64,000 nt of DNA from Streptomyces sp. 6-11-2 (GCF_006540305.1 NZ_BJOR01000001.1:5766001-5830000); one strand, 5' to 3'; shown: positions 17,496 to 26,918, counted from the stretch's first letter. Numbers and translations: made by a program. Notes: a model not told the origin generated them from the sequence alone.

Positions 17496-18581
17496 GTGGC
17501 AGGCAAACCGGTCAGGCCCGCGAGCGCCATCGACCAGACCCGGCGGATGCTCTCCCTGGTGACGTATCTCAGGGAGCGCCCCGGCGCCCGGATCGAGGAC
17601 GTGGCGCGCGCCTTCGGCATCACCGAGGACGAGCTGGTCTCCGACCTCGACGTACTGCCCATGTGCGGTACGAGTTTCCGCGGCGGTGATCTGCTCGACA
17701 TCGACACGGACGGCGAGCGCATCTGGTGGCACAACCCCGCCGCGCTCGGGGCGGAGGCGGCCGAGCCGCTTCGGCTGGCCGCCGACGAGGCGACCGCGCT
17801 GCTGGTGGCGGCGCGCGCGGTGGCCACGCTGCCCGGACTGCGGGAGAGCGACCGGCAGGCCCTGCTGCGGGCCACGGCCAAGGTGGAGGCCGCGGCCGGC
17901 GAGGCCGCCGGGGCCAGCTCCCGGCTGTCGGTGACCTTCGAGTCCGAGGGCGGGGTCTTCGCCGACGTGGACCGGGCGATCTCCGAGCGCCGCCGGCTGT
18001 GGATCCGCTACTACTCGCCCGCCCGCGACGAGGTCACCGAGCGCGAGATCGACCCCATCCGCCTGGTCAGCGTCGGGCACACCTACGTGGAGGCCTGGTG
18101 CCGCCGCTCCGAGGCGCGGCGCACCTTCCGGCTCGACCGGGTCGCCGAGATCAAGATCCTCGACGAGCCCTCGGCACCGCCGGAGATGGAGCTGCGCGAC
18201 TTGTCACAGGCCTTGGTCCAGCCGGCCGCTGAGGACCCGGAGGTGGTCGTCGAGGTCGGTCCCGGTGGCCGCTGGGTCGCCGAGTACTACCCGCACGACA
18301 GTGCCGATGAGCTTCCCGACGGCGGACTGCGTATCACTCTGCGCACGCCCGATCCGGCGTCGCTCAGGCGGCTGGCGCTGCGCCTGGGCCGGGACGGCCG
18401 GATCGTCGCCCCGCGGGAGCTGGCCGACAGCGCCCGGCGGGCGGCCCGTGAGGCCCTGGCCGCCTACGAGCCGGCGGACGACGGGGCCGGGGGCCCCGCG
18501 GACGCCCTCGCGGCGGGCGGGCCCGGGGGTGCGGACGTGGTTCACGACGGTCGGTACGACAGGCAGGAGCAGGGGCTTTGA
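17496..18581 (+). CDS. pafC: PafC, WYL-domain transcriptional regulator
   Basis: This 361-residue protein is the partner of PafB, with an N-terminal winged helix (ARIEDVARAFGITEDELVSDLDVL), a WYL domain (RLWIRYYSPARDEVTEREIDPIRLVSVGHTYVEAWCRRSEARRTFRLDRV) and a C-terminal WCX-like region ending in a Gly/Ala-rich tail. PafB and PafC are expected to act as a heterodimeric activator. The start at GTG 17496 has GGAG upstream. Its stop overlaps the start of the zinc-ribbon gene by four bases, implying coupled translation. Confidence 0.9.
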   Translation: MAGKPVRPASAIDQTRRMLSLVTYLRERPGARIEDVARAFGITEDELVSDLDVLPMCGTSFRGGDLLDIDTDGERIWWHNPAALGAEAAEPLRLAADEATALLVAARAVATLPGLRESDRQALLRATAKVEAAAGEAAGASSRLSVTFESEGGVFADVDRAISERRRLWIRYYSPARDEVTEREIDPIRLVSVGHTYVEAWCRRSEARRTFRLDRVAEIKILDEPSAPPEMELRDLSQALVQPAAEDPEVVVEVGPGGRWVAEYYPHDSADELPDGGLRITLRTPDPASLRRLALRLGRDGRIVAPRELADSARRAAREALAAYEPADDGAGGPADALAAGGPGGADVVHDGRYDRQEQGL

Positions 18582-18871
18582 GCGAGTCGGCGACGGCTGG
18601 GGTGCGTGAGATGTCGGTGGCGGCGGCGTTCGCCGGGATGCGGAGCGTGACTCCGGTGGTGTTCCGGGCGGGCTGCCCCGACTGCCGGGGCCGGTTCGAG
18701 CTCGCCGCGGGCGCGCTGCGCCTGGTCGTCGGCGCCAGCAGCCGCACCACCTTCTACTCGTTCACCTGCCCCGAATGCGGCACCGCGGTCCGCAAGCCGG
18801 CCGGCGAGCGGATCGTCGAACTGCTCACCGGCGGCGGGGTCAGCACGCTGCGCCTGCACTCGGCCCTCTAG
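18578..18871 (+). CDS. Small zinc-ribbon protein
   Basis: This 97-residue cytoplasmic protein has two CxxC pairs (AGCPDC and FTCPEC) spaced like a zinc ribbon. The start is TTG 18578, with AGGAG 8 bases upstream and a four-base overlap with the pafC stop (TTGA). An in-frame ATG at 18611 is an alternative. It is conserved next to pafBC in Streptomyces as far as I remember. Function is unknown; the coupling suggests a role linked to PafBC. Confidence 0.75.
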   Translation: MSESATAGVREMSVAAAFAGMRSVTPVVFRAGCPDCRGRFELAAGALRLVVGASSRTTFYSFTCPECGTAVRKPAGERIVELLTGGGVSTLRLHSAL

Positions 18872-18882
18872 GCTCGGCGTCA
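18867..18882 (+). promoter_or_regulatory. -10 box for a leaderless transcript
   Basis: TAGGCT at 18869-18874 is placed 7 bases before ATG 18882, the same layout as at trmI. Confidence 0.4.
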
Positions 18883-19076
18883 TGTTCTGGGCGATGTTCG
18901 CGGTGGCCGTGGGGTTCGTGGGGATGGCCGTCCTCGGAGTGCTCGCCGTCCGGGTCTTCGTCGAGGCGCAGCGCCTCGGCCGGCAGGTCACGGAGTCGGC
19001 GCAGCGCATCAACCGGGCCGCCGAGGACCTGGAGCGGGCGAGCCTGAGCGCCGCCCGGTCGCTGGAGTCGCGGTGA
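18882..19076 (+). CDS. Small single-pass membrane protein
   Basis: This 64-residue protein has one N-terminal transmembrane helix (about residues 3-26) and an amphipathic, probably coiled-coil tail (RLGRQVTESAQRINRAAEDLERA). It is unrecognised but resembles small DUF948-like or Tat-adjacent membrane proteins. TAGGCT (18869-18874) ends 7 bases before its ATG and no ribosome site is present, so the transcript may be leaderless. It lies 258 bases upstream of tatA. Confidence 0.6.
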   Translation: MFWAMFAVAVGFVGMAVLGVLAVRVFVEAQRLGRQVTESAQRINRAAEDLERASLSAARSLESR

Positions 19077-19221
19077 GTCCCGCCGGGAAAGTCCGGGAAG
19101 TCCCGAACGCCGTGCCCTTTCGATCGCCTCGCCCTGCCATCCTGCCCCTGTGGCCGGGTACGCTGCTGGTCATGGCCCGCACTAAGAGGCACGGGTCGCC
19201 CAGCAGGAGTACGCACGGGGA

Positions 19222-19252
19222 TTGCTCAGCGTTCACCCCCGGGCGTTACGAT
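19222..19252 (+). promoter_or_regulatory. Candidate tatA promoter
   Basis: TTGCTC (19222-19227) and TACGAT (19247-19252) are separated by 19 bases, about 80 bases upstream of tatA. The spacing is slightly long, so this is a weak call. Confidence 0.3.
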
Positions 19253-19333
19253 CGCTGCCAGCACGAGGTCAGACACCTGTCCGAGTGGTCGGACATGCCC
19301 GCCGCCCCGCCTCAGTGAGAAGGTGAAGACTTT

Positions 19334-19630
19334 ATGTTCCGCAACGCACTTGAGCCGTGGCATCTGGTGCTCCTGGTCCTGGTTATCGTCCTGGTGTTCG
19401 GTTCGAAGAAGCTCCCGGACATGGCGCGCTCGCTCGGCAAGTCCGCGCGCATCCTGAAGAGCGAGGCCAAGGCGATGAAGGACGAGGCGAAGTCGACCAA
19501 CGCGGCCGGCTCGGCGACTCCGGCCGGTGAGGAGCAGCAGTCCTCGGCCCAGCGCACCATCCAGGCCGCGCCCGGTGACGTGACCAGCTCGCGCCCGGTC
19601 AACGAGCCGACGGACACGACTCAGCGCTGA
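19334..19630 (+). CDS. tatA: TatA, twin-arginine translocase pore subunit
   Basis: This 98-residue protein has one N-terminal transmembrane helix ([18 protein letters not shown]), the hinge [21 protein letters not shown] and an amphipathic helix, followed by a soluble polar tail. TatA oligomers form the transport pathway for folded proteins carrying RR signal peptides. ATG 19334 follows GAGAAGGTGA. tatC lies 49 bases downstream; no tatB is seen in the window, which is usual in Streptomyces, where tatB lies elsewhere. Confidence 0.95.
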   Translation: MFRNALEPWHLVLLVLVIVLVFGSKKLPDMARSLGKSARILKSEAKAMKDEAKSTNAAGSATPAGEEQQSSAQRTIQAAPGDVTSSRPVNEPTDTTQR

Positions 19631-19679
19631 CGGGAGGACCGGAGCCCTTCCGGTCCGCTGCACGAGATGAGGATGTGGG

Positions 19680-20621
19680 TTGCTCAAGTCCGCCCGCAAG
19701 AAGGAGAAGGACCCCGAGGGGCGGATGTCGCTCGCGGATCACCTCCGTGAGCTGCGCAACCGGCTCGGGAAAGGTGTCCTGGCGATCCTGGTCGTGACGA
19801 TCGTCGCCGCCTTCTTCTACAAGGACATCGTCAACTTCATCACCAAGCCGGTGCTGAGCTCGGTGGGGTGTGGGCAGTCCTTCGAGGAACTGGCCAAATC
19901 GGGCAGCAGCACCACCTGCGCACACCTCACGATCAACGGTCTGCTGGCGCCCTTCACCCTGGCACTGAAGGTGTCGCTGATGGCCGGCGTGGTGCTGGCC
20001 TCGCCGATCTGGCTCTACCAGCTGTGGGCGTTCGTCGCCCCCGGCCTGCACAAGCACGAGCGGAAGTACGCCTACGCCTTCGTCGGCGCGGGCGTACCGC
20101 TCTTCCTCGGTGGCGGCCTCCTCGCCTACAAAGTGCTTCCCACCACCGCCAAGGTGCTGATCGGCTTCACTCCCGCGGATGTCGACAACCTGCTGCCGCT
20201 GGACGACCTGCTCGACCTCGTCTCGCGCATGGTGATCGTCTTCGGCCTCTCGTTCGAGATGCCGCTCCTGCTCGTCATGCTCAACCTCACCGGCATCCTG
20301 TCCGGGAAGCGCATGCTCGGCTGGTGGCGCGGCATGGTCGTCGGCATCACGGCGTTCGCCGCGGTGGCCACGCCGAGTGCCGACCCCCTGACGATGCTGG
20401 CGCTGGCGGCGCCGATCTGGGGGCTGTACTTCATCGCGGTGATCATCGCCCTGTTCAACGACCGTCGAAAGGACCGCCTGGCGGCCCTGGGACCGTCGGA
20501 CGACGAAGCCTCCGAGCTCGACCTCACCCCCGAGGAGATCGACGAGGTCGAACCCGTCACCACCCGCCGCGCCCTGCCCGAGCAGACGGACCGGGTCAAC
20601 GGGTACGACGACGTGACCTGA
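19680..20621 (+). CDS. tatC: TatC, twin-arginine signal receptor
   Basis: This 313-residue multi-pass membrane protein recognises the RR signal peptide. The N-terminal MSLADHLRELRNRL and the loop with the conserved Phe/Glu region before the third helix match TatC, and six hydrophobic segments are visible. The C-terminal 60 or so residues form an acidic cytoplasmic tail longer than in enterobacteria. The start is TTG 19680 with GAGGAT upstream. One likely client, a protein with RRSF in its N-terminus, is encoded at 62559. A strong terminator follows. Confidence 0.95.
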   Translation: MLKSARKKEKDPEGRMSLADHLRELRNRLGKGVLAILVVTIVAAFFYKDIVNFITKPVLSSVGCGQSFEELAKSGSSTTCAHLTINGLLAPFTLALKVSLMAGVVLASPIWLYQLWAFVAPGLHKHERKYAYAFVGAGVPLFLGGGLLAYKVLPTTAKVLIGFTPADVDNLLPLDDLLDLVSRMVIVFGLSFEMPLLLVMLNLTGILSGKRMLGWWRGMVVGITAFAAVATPSADPLTMLALAAPIWGLYFIAVIIALFNDRRKDRLAALGPSDDEASELDLTPEEIDEVEPVTTRRALPEQTDRVNGYDDVT

Positions 20622-20640
20622 TCACCGCCGCGGGTTCCCG

Positions 20641-20674
20641 GCCGGCCGCTCGCACCGCGAGCGGCCGGCTTTTT
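20641..20674 (+). terminator. Terminator after tatC
   Basis: GCCGGCCGCTCGC (20641-20653) pairs perfectly with 20657-20669 around a 3-base loop, followed by TTTTT at 20670-20674. Confidence 0.9.
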
Positions 20675-20742
20675 CCGCCTCGGGGGCGATCGGGATAATG
20701 ATCGTCCTGTTGTCGGTGCGGCCCGGTACGCTCGAAAGCACG

Positions 20743-23550
20743 ATGACAGAGGACCTCTCACCGGCCGAGCGGTATGCGGCAGCGCGCAGGCGAGCTGCCG
20801 AGCAGGCCACCGCCCTCGCGGGATTCCGCGAGATGTACGACTTCGGCCTCGACCCGTTCCAGATCGAGGCCTGCCAGGCGCTCGAGGCGGGCAAGGGCGT
20901 ACTGGTCGCCGCGCCCACCGGCTCCGGCAAGACGATCGTGGGCGAGTTCGCCGTCCACCTCGCCCTCCAGCAGGGCAGGAAGTGCTTCTACACGACGCCG
21001 ATCAAGGCGCTGTCCAACCAGAAGTACGCAGACCTGTGCCGCCGCTACGGCAGCGGCAAGGTGGGCCTTCTGACCGGCGACAACAGCATCAACTCCGAGG
21101 CCCCGGTGGTCGTGATGACCACCGAGGTGCTGCGGAACATGCTCTACGCCGGCTCCCAGACCCTGCTCGGCCTCGGCTATGTGGTCATGGACGAGGTGCA
21201 CTACCTCTCCGACCGCTTCCGCGGCGCCGTGTGGGAGGAAGTGATCATCCACCTGCCCGAGTCGGTGACCCTGGTGTCCCTGTCGGCGACCGTGTCCAAC
21301 GCCGAGGAGTTCGGCGACTGGCTGGACACCGTCCGCGGGGACACCGAGGTGATCGTCTCCGAGCACCGGCCCGTTCCGCTGTTCCAGCACGTGCTGGCCG
21401 GGCGCCGGATGTACGACCTGTTCGAGGAGGGCGAGGGCCACCGGAAGGCCGTCAACCCCGACCTCACGCGCATGGCCCGCATGGAGGCCGGCCGCCCCTC
21501 GTTCCAGGACCGCCGGCGCGGCCGCGCGATGCGCGAGGCCGACCGTGAGCGGGAGCGCAGACAGCGGTCCCGGATCTGGACGCCGAGCCGTCCCGAGGTC
21601 ATCGAGCGCCTGGACGCCGAGGGCCTGCTGCCCGCGATCACCTTCATCTTCAGCCGCGCCGCCTGCGAGGCCGCCGTCCAGCAGTGCCTGCACGCGGGCC
21701 TGAGACTCAACGACGAGCCGGCGCGCGAGCGCGTCCGCGCCCTGGTCGAGGAGCGCACCGCCGCCATCCCGGCCGAGGACCTGCACGTCCTCGGCTACTA
21801 CGAGTGGCTGGAGGGCCTGGAGCGCGGTATCGCCGCCCACCACGCGGGCATGCTGCCGACCTTCAAGGAGGTCGTCGAGGAGCTGTTCGTGCGCGGTCTG
21901 GTCAAGGCGGTCTTCGCCACCGAGACCCTCGCTCTCGGCATCAACATGCCGGCCCGCTCGGTGGTGCTGGAAAAGCTCGTGAAGTGGAACGGCGAGCAGC
22001 ACGCCGACATCACCGCCGGCGAGTACACGCAGCTCACCGGTCGCGCCGGCCGCCGTGGCATCGACGTCGAGGGCCACGCGGTGGTGCTGTGGCAGCGCGG
22101 CACGAGCCCCGAGCACCTGGCGGGCCTGGCCGGCACCCGCACCTACCCGCTGCGCTCCAGCTTCAAGCCGTCGTACAACATGGCGGTCAACCTGGTCGAG
22201 CAGTTCGGGCGGCACCGCTCGCGCGAGCTGCTGGAGACCTCCTTCGCGCAGTTCCAGGCCGACAGGTCGGTCGTCGGGATCTCCCGGCAGGTGCAGCGCA
22301 ACGAGGAGGGTCTCGACGGCTACAAGGCCTCCATGACCTGCCATCTCGGCGACTTCACGGAATACGCGCGGCTGCGCCGGGAACTGAAGGACCGCGAGAC
22401 GGAGCTGGCCCGGCAGGGCGCGTCCCAGCGGCGTGCCGAGGCCGCCGTCGCCCTGGAGAAGCTCAAGCCGGGCGACGTCATCCACGTCCCCACCGGCAAG
22501 TTCGCGGGTCTGGCGCTGGTGCTGGACCCGGGTCTGCCCGCGGGACGTTCCAACGGCCACCGCGGCCTGGAGTACCACGACGGCCCTCGCCCGCTGGTGC
22601 TGACCGCCGAGCGTCAGGTCAAGCGGCTGGCGGCCATCGACTTCCCGGTGCCCGTGGAGCCGCTGGAGCGGATGCGGATCCCGAAGTCGTTCAACCCGCG
22701 CTCCCCGCAGTCCCGCCGCGACCTCGCCTCCGCGCTGCGTACCAAGGCCGGGCACATCCCGGCGGAGCGGCACCGCAAGCGGCGCTCCCAGGCGGCCGAC
22801 GACCGCGAGATCGCCCGGCTGCGCACCGCGCTCCGCGCCCACCCCTGCCACGGGTGCGACGACCGCGAGGACCACGCCCGTTGGGCCGAGCGCTACCACC
22901 GGCTGCTGCGCGACACGAAGCAGCTGGAGCACCGCATCGAGGGCCGTACGAACACCATCGCGCGCACCTTCGACCGGATCGTCGCGCTGCTGACCGAGCT
23001 CGACTATCTGCGCGGCGACGAGGTCACCGAGCACGGCAAGCGGCTCGCCCGGCTGTACGGCGAACTCGACCTGCTGGCCAGCGAATGCCTGCGCGAGCGC
23101 GTCTGGGAGGGCCTGGGACCGGCCGAACTCGCCGCCTGCGTCTCGGCGTTGGTGTACGAGGCACGGGTCAGTGACGACGCCATGGCACCCAAGCTGCCCT
23201 CCGGGAAGGCGAAGGCGGCGCTCGGCGAGATGGTGCGGATCTGGGGCCGGCTGGACGCCCTGGAGGAGGACTTCCGCATCAACCAGACCGAAGGGGTGGG
23301 CCAGCGCGAGCCCGACCTCGGCTTCGCCTGGGCCGCGTACATGTGGACCTCCGGCAAGGGCCTGGACGAGGTGCTGCGCGAGGCGGAGATGCCGGCGGGC
23401 GACTTCGTGCGCTGGTGCAAGCAGGTGATCGACGTGCTGGGCCAGATCTCGGCGGCGGCGCCGGTGGAGGGCTCGTCGGTGGCCAAGAACGCGCGCAAGG
23501 CGGTGGAGGGGCTGCTGCGGGGGGTCGTGGCCTACTCCTCGGTCGGGTAG
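20743..23550 (+). CDS. Ski2-like DEAD/DEAH-box helicase (HelY type)
   Basis: This 935-residue superfamily 2 helicase resembles yeast Mtr4/Ski2 and mycobacterial HelY. Motif I is PTGSGKT (58-64), motif II DEVH (150-153), motif III SATVSN, and motif VI TQLTGRAGRRGID. An insertion rich in Arg (about 240-285) and the long C-terminal domain are typical of Ski2-like RNA helicases; a role in RNA turnover or processing is inferred. It is usually found beside tatAC in actinobacteria, as here. ATG 20743 has only a weak GAAAG site; GATAAT near 20695 may be a -10 box. Confidence 0.9.
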   Translation: MTEDLSPAERYAAARRRAAEQATALAGFREMYDFGLDPFQIEACQALEAGKGVLVAAPTGSGKTIVGEFAVHLALQQGRKCFYTTPIKALSNQKYADLCRRYGSGKVGLLTGDNSINSEAPVVVMTTEVLRNMLYAGSQTLLGLGYVVMDEVHYLSDRFRGAVWEEVIIHLPESVTLVSLSATVSNAEEFGDWLDTVRGDTEVIVSEHRPVPLFQHVLAGRRMYDLFEEGEGHRKAVNPDLTRMARMEAGRPSFQDRRRGRAMREADRERERRQRSRIWTPSRPEVIERLDAEGLLPAITFIFSRAACEAAVQQCLHAGLRLNDEPARERVRALVEERTAAIPAEDLHVLGYYEWLEGLERGIAAHHAGMLPTFKEVVEELFVRGLVKAVFATETLALGINMPARSVVLEKLVKWNGEQHADITAGEYTQLTGRAGRRGIDVEGHAVVLWQRGTSPEHLAGLAGTRTYPLRSSFKPSYNMAVNLVEQFGRHRSRELLETSFAQFQADRSVVGISRQVQRNEEGLDGYKASMTCHLGDFTEYARLRRELKDRETELARQGASQRRAEAAVALEKLKPGDVIHVPTGKFAGLALVLDPGLPAGRSNGHRGLEYHDGPRPLVLTAERQVKRLAAIDFPVPVEPLERMRIPKSFNPRSPQSRRDLASALRTKAGHIPAERHRKRRSQAADDREIARLRTALRAHPCHGCDDREDHARWAERYHRLLRDTKQLEHRIEGRTNTIARTFDRIVALLTELDYLRGDEVTEHGKRLARLYGELDLLASECLRERVWEGLGPAELAACVSALVYEARVSDDAMAPKLPSGKAKAALGEMVRIWGRLDALEEDFRINQTEGVGQREPDLGFAWAAYMWTSGKGLDEVLREAEMPAGDFVRWCKQVIDVLGQISAAAPVEGSSVAKNARKAVEGLLRGVVAYSSVG

Positions 23551-23572
23551 GCGGAGCCGGACGATCGCATCG

Positions 23573-23614
23573 ATCACATGGTCCCGGTGGGTGCCGCCGG
23601 GGCCATGTGATTTT
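23573..23614 (+). terminator. Terminator after the helicase
   Basis: A 15-bp stem (23573-23587 with 23597-23611, one G-T wobble) is followed by TTTT ending at 23614. Confidence 0.88.
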
Positions 23615-23889
23615 CGTATGCCCGCACTGCGTCACCGTACGTGTTCGAATGGAGCCGGGGCGTGCAAATGCCCCGAGCGTACTCCTGCCGTGCGCCCCGT
23701 TTCAGGCCGTTGCTGAATATGACATGGCGATGATCCGACCGGATTATGCTCGCCCGCGGCGCAGCGAGTTGAGGTTGTTCGTGAGCTTGCTCCCAAGCGT
23801 CCTCAAACATGCCGAAATTCCCGTCAGTTTCATGACGTACCCCCACTGGAAGCTGCCCGAACCCAGCCGATTCTTCTCAGAGGGCTTAC
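23615..23889 (+). other. Intergenic region before the conservon
   Basis: This 275-base stretch is less GC-rich than its surroundings and holds no convincing gene. One short open frame from about 23725 reads into the conservon start but shows no family features. It presumably contains the conservon promoter (possible -10 boxes GAATAT near 23716 and TTATGCT near 23743) and AGAGGG before ATG 23890. Confidence 0.5.
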
Positions 23890-25509
23890 ATGGTGAGTGT
23901 TCAATCGCCCCCCGGTGGCCGTGAACTTCCCTACGCGCGCGTGTTGTTGCTGCCCGCCCTGGTGATGGCGGCGGCCACCGGGGCCGCCGTCGCCCTGGTG
24001 ACGGACTCGGCCCGCCTCGCCGTGGCCTGCTGCGGCGCAGTCGCCACCCTGCTGGTGCTCAGCACGGGTGCCGAAGCGGTGCGCCGCGGACGCACCATCC
24101 GGGACCAGCGGGCGGAGCACGCCCGGCGCACCGTGGATCTGGAGGGGCGCCTGGCCGCCCACGACCGGGAGATCCACCGTCTCGCCTCCGACATCCTCCC
24201 CGCCGCCGTCGACCACCTGCGCGCCAGCCACACACCTCCCGAGGTGATGCGCGACATCGTCGACGGCCACCCCGAGTGGCGCCGGATCCCCGAGTCGCAG
24301 CGCTCGGTGGTGCGCATGATCCTCAAGATCGTGGACGACGAGGAGAACATCCGCGACTCCACCCAGCGCGCCTTCGTCAGCATCGCCCGGCGCGTCCAGG
24401 CGATCGTGCACCAACAGGCCAGAGAACTCCGGGAGATGGAGGAGGACCACGGCCGCAGCCCCGAGGTCTTCGACGACCTGCTGCGCATCGACCACGGCAC
24501 CGCGCTGATCGGCCGTCTGGCCGACTCCGTCTCCGTCATCGGCGGCGGCCGCCCCGGCCGGCAGTGGCCCAACCCGGTCACGCTCTACAGCGTGCTGCGC
24601 GGCGCCATGTCCCGGATCCTGGAGTACCGGCGCATCGAACTGCACTCCATCGCCAAGGTCAACATCAAGGGCGTCGACGTCGAGCCCGTCATCCACGCCG
24701 CGGCCGAACTCCTCGACAACGCCACCCGCTACTCGCCGCCGCAGACCAAGGTGCACGTCACGGCCGTCGAGGTGCAGACCGGCGTCGCCATCGAGATCGA
24801 GGACGGCGGCGTCAGCCTGAACGAGGAGACCCGCACCCGGATCGAGCGCCTGCTCGAGGCGGCCAGGGCCGGTGTCGACCCGCTGGACCTCAGTGACACT
24901 CCCCGCCTCGGCCTCGCGGTCGTGGGACGCCTGTGCGCGAAGCACAAGATGCAGGTCTCCCTGCGGGCCTCCGCGTACGGCGGTGTCCGCGCGGTCCTCG
25001 TCGTGCCCGGCGACATGACGACCACCGATCCCGCTCCGGGACTCGCCCACGGCATCGGCGCGACCTCCGTTCCGGCTCCGGGGGAGGACGCGGTGGCGGG
25101 CCCCGAGCGCGCCCCGAAGAGGCGTCGCCCCACCAGCCCCCGTGTCCCCGCCGCGGTGTCCCCGGCGGACGACGAGGTCCCCGAGGTCACCGAGTGGACG
25201 GCGGGCGGCCTGCCGCAGCGCCGCAGCCGGACCAGGACCCCGCTGAGCCGGCGCGGCGCCGGGCAGGCAGCCGCCGAGCGGGAGGGCGGGGCGGTGCGGG
25301 CCGTGCCCCCACCCGGGCCCGCGCCCACGAGGAAGGACTCCGAACCGGGCCTGTGGGTCGAGGCGTTCTGGGACGGGCTGAAGAAGGACAACCCGGGCCC
25401 GGACCCGACGGCGTTCACCCAGGACCCGACCGCGTATCTGCACCTGATCGAGGAGCCGGCCCGAGCCGAGGCCGACGTCCGGGCCGACGACGAGGGGGAC
25501 CTCAAGTGA
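23890..25509 (+). CDS. rarA: Conservon CvnA-type sensor-kinase-like ATPase (RarA)
   Basis: This 539-residue protein has two N-terminal transmembrane segments (about 17-60), a coiled-coil/nitrate-sensor-like region, and a GHKL ATPase domain with the N-box HAAAELLDNATRYSPP and the G-box region LGLAVVGRLCAKHKM. It lacks a recognisable phospho-acceptor His in a typical HisKA domain, as in other CvnA proteins. The C-terminal 180 residues are a disordered Pro/Arg-rich tail. In S. coelicolor the equivalent cvn9 (rar) conservon restrains aerial mycelium formation. It overlaps rarB by four bases (GTGA). Confidence 0.9.
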   Translation: MVSVQSPPGGRELPYARVLLLPALVMAAATGAAVALVTDSARLAVACCGAVATLLVLSTGAEAVRRGRTIRDQRAEHARRTVDLEGRLAAHDREIHRLASDILPAAVDHLRASHTPPEVMRDIVDGHPEWRRIPESQRSVVRMILKIVDDEENIRDSTQRAFVSIARRVQAIVHQQARELREMEEDHGRSPEVFDDLLRIDHGTALIGRLADSVSVIGGGRPGRQWPNPVTLYSVLRGAMSRILEYRRIELHSIAKVNIKGVDVEPVIHAAAELLDNATRYSPPQTKVHVTAVEVQTGVAIEIEDGGVSLNEETRTRIERLLEAARAGVDPLDLSDTPRLGLAVVGRLCAKHKMQVSLRASAYGGVRAVLVVPGDMTTTDPAPGLAHGIGATSVPAPGEDAVAGPERAPKRRRPTSPRVPAAVSPADDEVPEVTEWTAGGLPQRRSRTRTPLSRRGAGQAAAEREGGAVRAVPPPGPAPTRKDSEPGLWVEAFWDGLKKDNPGPDPTAFTQDPTAYLHLIEEPARAEADVRADDEGDLK

Positions 25510-25913
25510 TCCAGCAGCGAGCCAACTTCGACTGGATGCTCAAGGAGCTCCACGACAGCGTGCCGGGCATCGAGATGATCGTGGTGCTCTCGGCCGACGG
25601 ACTGCGCATCGCCCGCTACGGTGGGGACGCCGACGCCGCCGACCGGGTCGCCGCGGCCTGTGCCGGACTCCAGAGCCTCGCGACCGCCGTCGCCGTGGAG
25701 ATCCCGGGCAGCGACGGCCGGATGAAGCTGGTCGTCATCGAGATCGACGGCGGCTACTTCTACCTCATGTCCGCGGGGGCCAACGCCTATCTCGCCGTGC
25801 TCGCCGACATCCGCACCGAACCCGGCCTCATGAGCGCCCGCATGCGCGACCTCGTGGTCCGCATCGGCGCCCACCTGACCAGTCCGCCGCGGCGGGGCGG
25901 GCAGACCGTATGA
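25506..25913 (+). CDS. rarB: Conservon CvnB-type roadblock/LC7 protein (RarB)
   Basis: This 135-residue roadblock/LC7 protein has the pattern DWMLKELHDSVPGIEMIVVLSADGLRIARYG at the N-terminus, followed by beta strands around MSAGANAYLAVLAD. Roadblock proteins act on small GTPases, as partners of MglA in Myxococcus, so RarB probably regulates RarD. GTG 25506 is the start, overlapping the rarA stop by four bases; rarC begins in the ATGA overlap at its own stop. Confidence 0.92.
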   Translation: MIQQRANFDWMLKELHDSVPGIEMIVVLSADGLRIARYGGDADAADRVAAACAGLQSLATAVAVEIPGSDGRMKLVVIEIDGGYFYLMSAGANAYLAVLADIRTEPGLMSARMRDLVVRIGAHLTSPPRRGGQTV

Positions 25914-26317
25914 CCCCTCCGCGGCGCCAGAGGCGTTCCCCCGGCCACGAACCGCCACCTGCCCCCGGACCCGCCGGGCAGGGCGAGGAGAAGCACCCCG
26001 AGCGGCTGTACGTGGTCGCCGGTGCGGGCGAGGACGGCGCCCGCGCGGCCGTCGACCTGGTGACACTGATCGTGGCGCGCACCGAGCCGCCGCCGTCCGC
26101 CACCCCGGAGCAGGTGGCGCTGCTGCGGCTGTGCGCCGCCCCGCTGTCCGTGGCCGAGCTGTCGGCCTACCTCAACCTGCCGTTCAGCGCGACGACGGCC
26201 CTGATCACCGAGCTGCTCGCGGCCGGCCTAGTGCAGGCCCGCGCGCCGATCGTCCGCCGGGCAGTCCCCGACCGACACCTCCTCGAAGCGGTGATGCATG
26301 GACTTCAAAGGCTCTGA
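25910..26317 (+). CDS. rarC: Conservon CvnC-type DUF742 protein (RarC)
   Basis: This 135-residue protein has a Pro-rich start and a DUF742 winged-helix-like domain (RLYVVAGAG...LLRLCAAPLSVAELSAYLNLPFSATTALITELLAAGLV). It is the third conservon component; function is undetermined but a membrane-proximal complex with CvnA, B and D is proposed for the family. It overlaps rarB by four bases (ATGA) and rarD by twenty, indicating tight translational coupling. Confidence 0.92.
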   Translation: MTPPRRQRRSPGHEPPPAPGPAGQGEEKHPERLYVVAGAGEDGARAAVDLVTLIVARTEPPPSATPEQVALLRLCAAPLSVAELSAYLNLPFSATTALITELLAAGLVQARAPIVRRAVPDRHLLEAVMHGLQRL

Positions 26318-26918
26318 CACCATTCCCGGCCCGCGCACCGAGGACCATCTGCCGCACACGGCCCAGGCCGCGGCGAAGATCGTGATCGTCGGTGGTTTCG
26401 GGGTCGGCAAGACGACCATGGTGGGCTCGGTCAGCGAGATCAGGCCGCTCACCACCGAGGAGACGATGACCCAGGCCGGTATCGGCGTCGACGACGACTA
26501 CGGCTCCGAGTCCAAGAGCGCCACCACCGTGGCGATGGACTTCGGCCGCATCACCATCAGCGACCACCTGGTTCTCTACCTCTTCGGCACCCCCGGCCAG
26601 CAGCGTTTCTGGTTCCTGTGGAACGGGCTGTTCGAGGGCGCGCTCGGCGCGGTGGTGCTGGCCGACACCCGCCGGCTGGAGGTCAGCTTCGACGTCATGG
26701 GCCGCCTGGAGGAGCGCGGCGTGCCCTTCGTCGTCGCCGTCAACTCCTTCCCGGACGCGCCGCGTCACCCGCTCCCGGAACTGCGCGCCGCGCTCGACCT
26801 GTCCGAGGAGATCCCGATCGTCGAGTGCGACGCGCGGCGCCGCGCCTCCAGCCGCGATGTGCTGATGACGCTGACGCGCTTCCTGCACTCCCTCGCCGCG
26901 ACGGGCTCGCTCCCCTGA
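26298..26918 (+). CDS. rarD: Conservon CvnD-type small GTPase (RarD)
   Basis: This 206-residue GTP-binding protein has the P-loop GGFGVGKTT near residue 32, the switch-region TTVAMDFG, and the G3 motif GTPGQQRFWF with no DxxG aspartate in the usual place. The G4 motif reads NSFPDAP rather than NKxD. Such MglA-like GTPases cycle with roadblock partners (RarB). It starts 20 bases before the rarC stop. A 58-base gap separates it from the P450. Confidence 0.92.
   Translation: MDFKGSDTIPGPRTEDHLPHTAQAAAKIVIVGGFGVGKTTMVGSVSEIRPLTTEETMTQAGIGVDDDYGSESKSATTVAMDFGRITISDHLVLYLFGTPGQQRFWFLWNGLFEGALGAVVLADTRRLEVSFDVMGRLEERGVPFVVAVNSFPDAPRHPLPELRAALDLSEEIPIVECDARRRASSRDVLMTLTRFLHSLAATGSLP

Noticed and set aside
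20758..23577. 939-codon open frame antisense to the helicase
   Set aside because: Compositional shadow with no recognisable motif; the plus-strand helicase carries all SF2 motifs.
23725..23924. Short open frame upstream of rarA
   Set aside because: No ribosome site, no family similarity, and it runs into the rarA start in another frame; treated as leader sequence.
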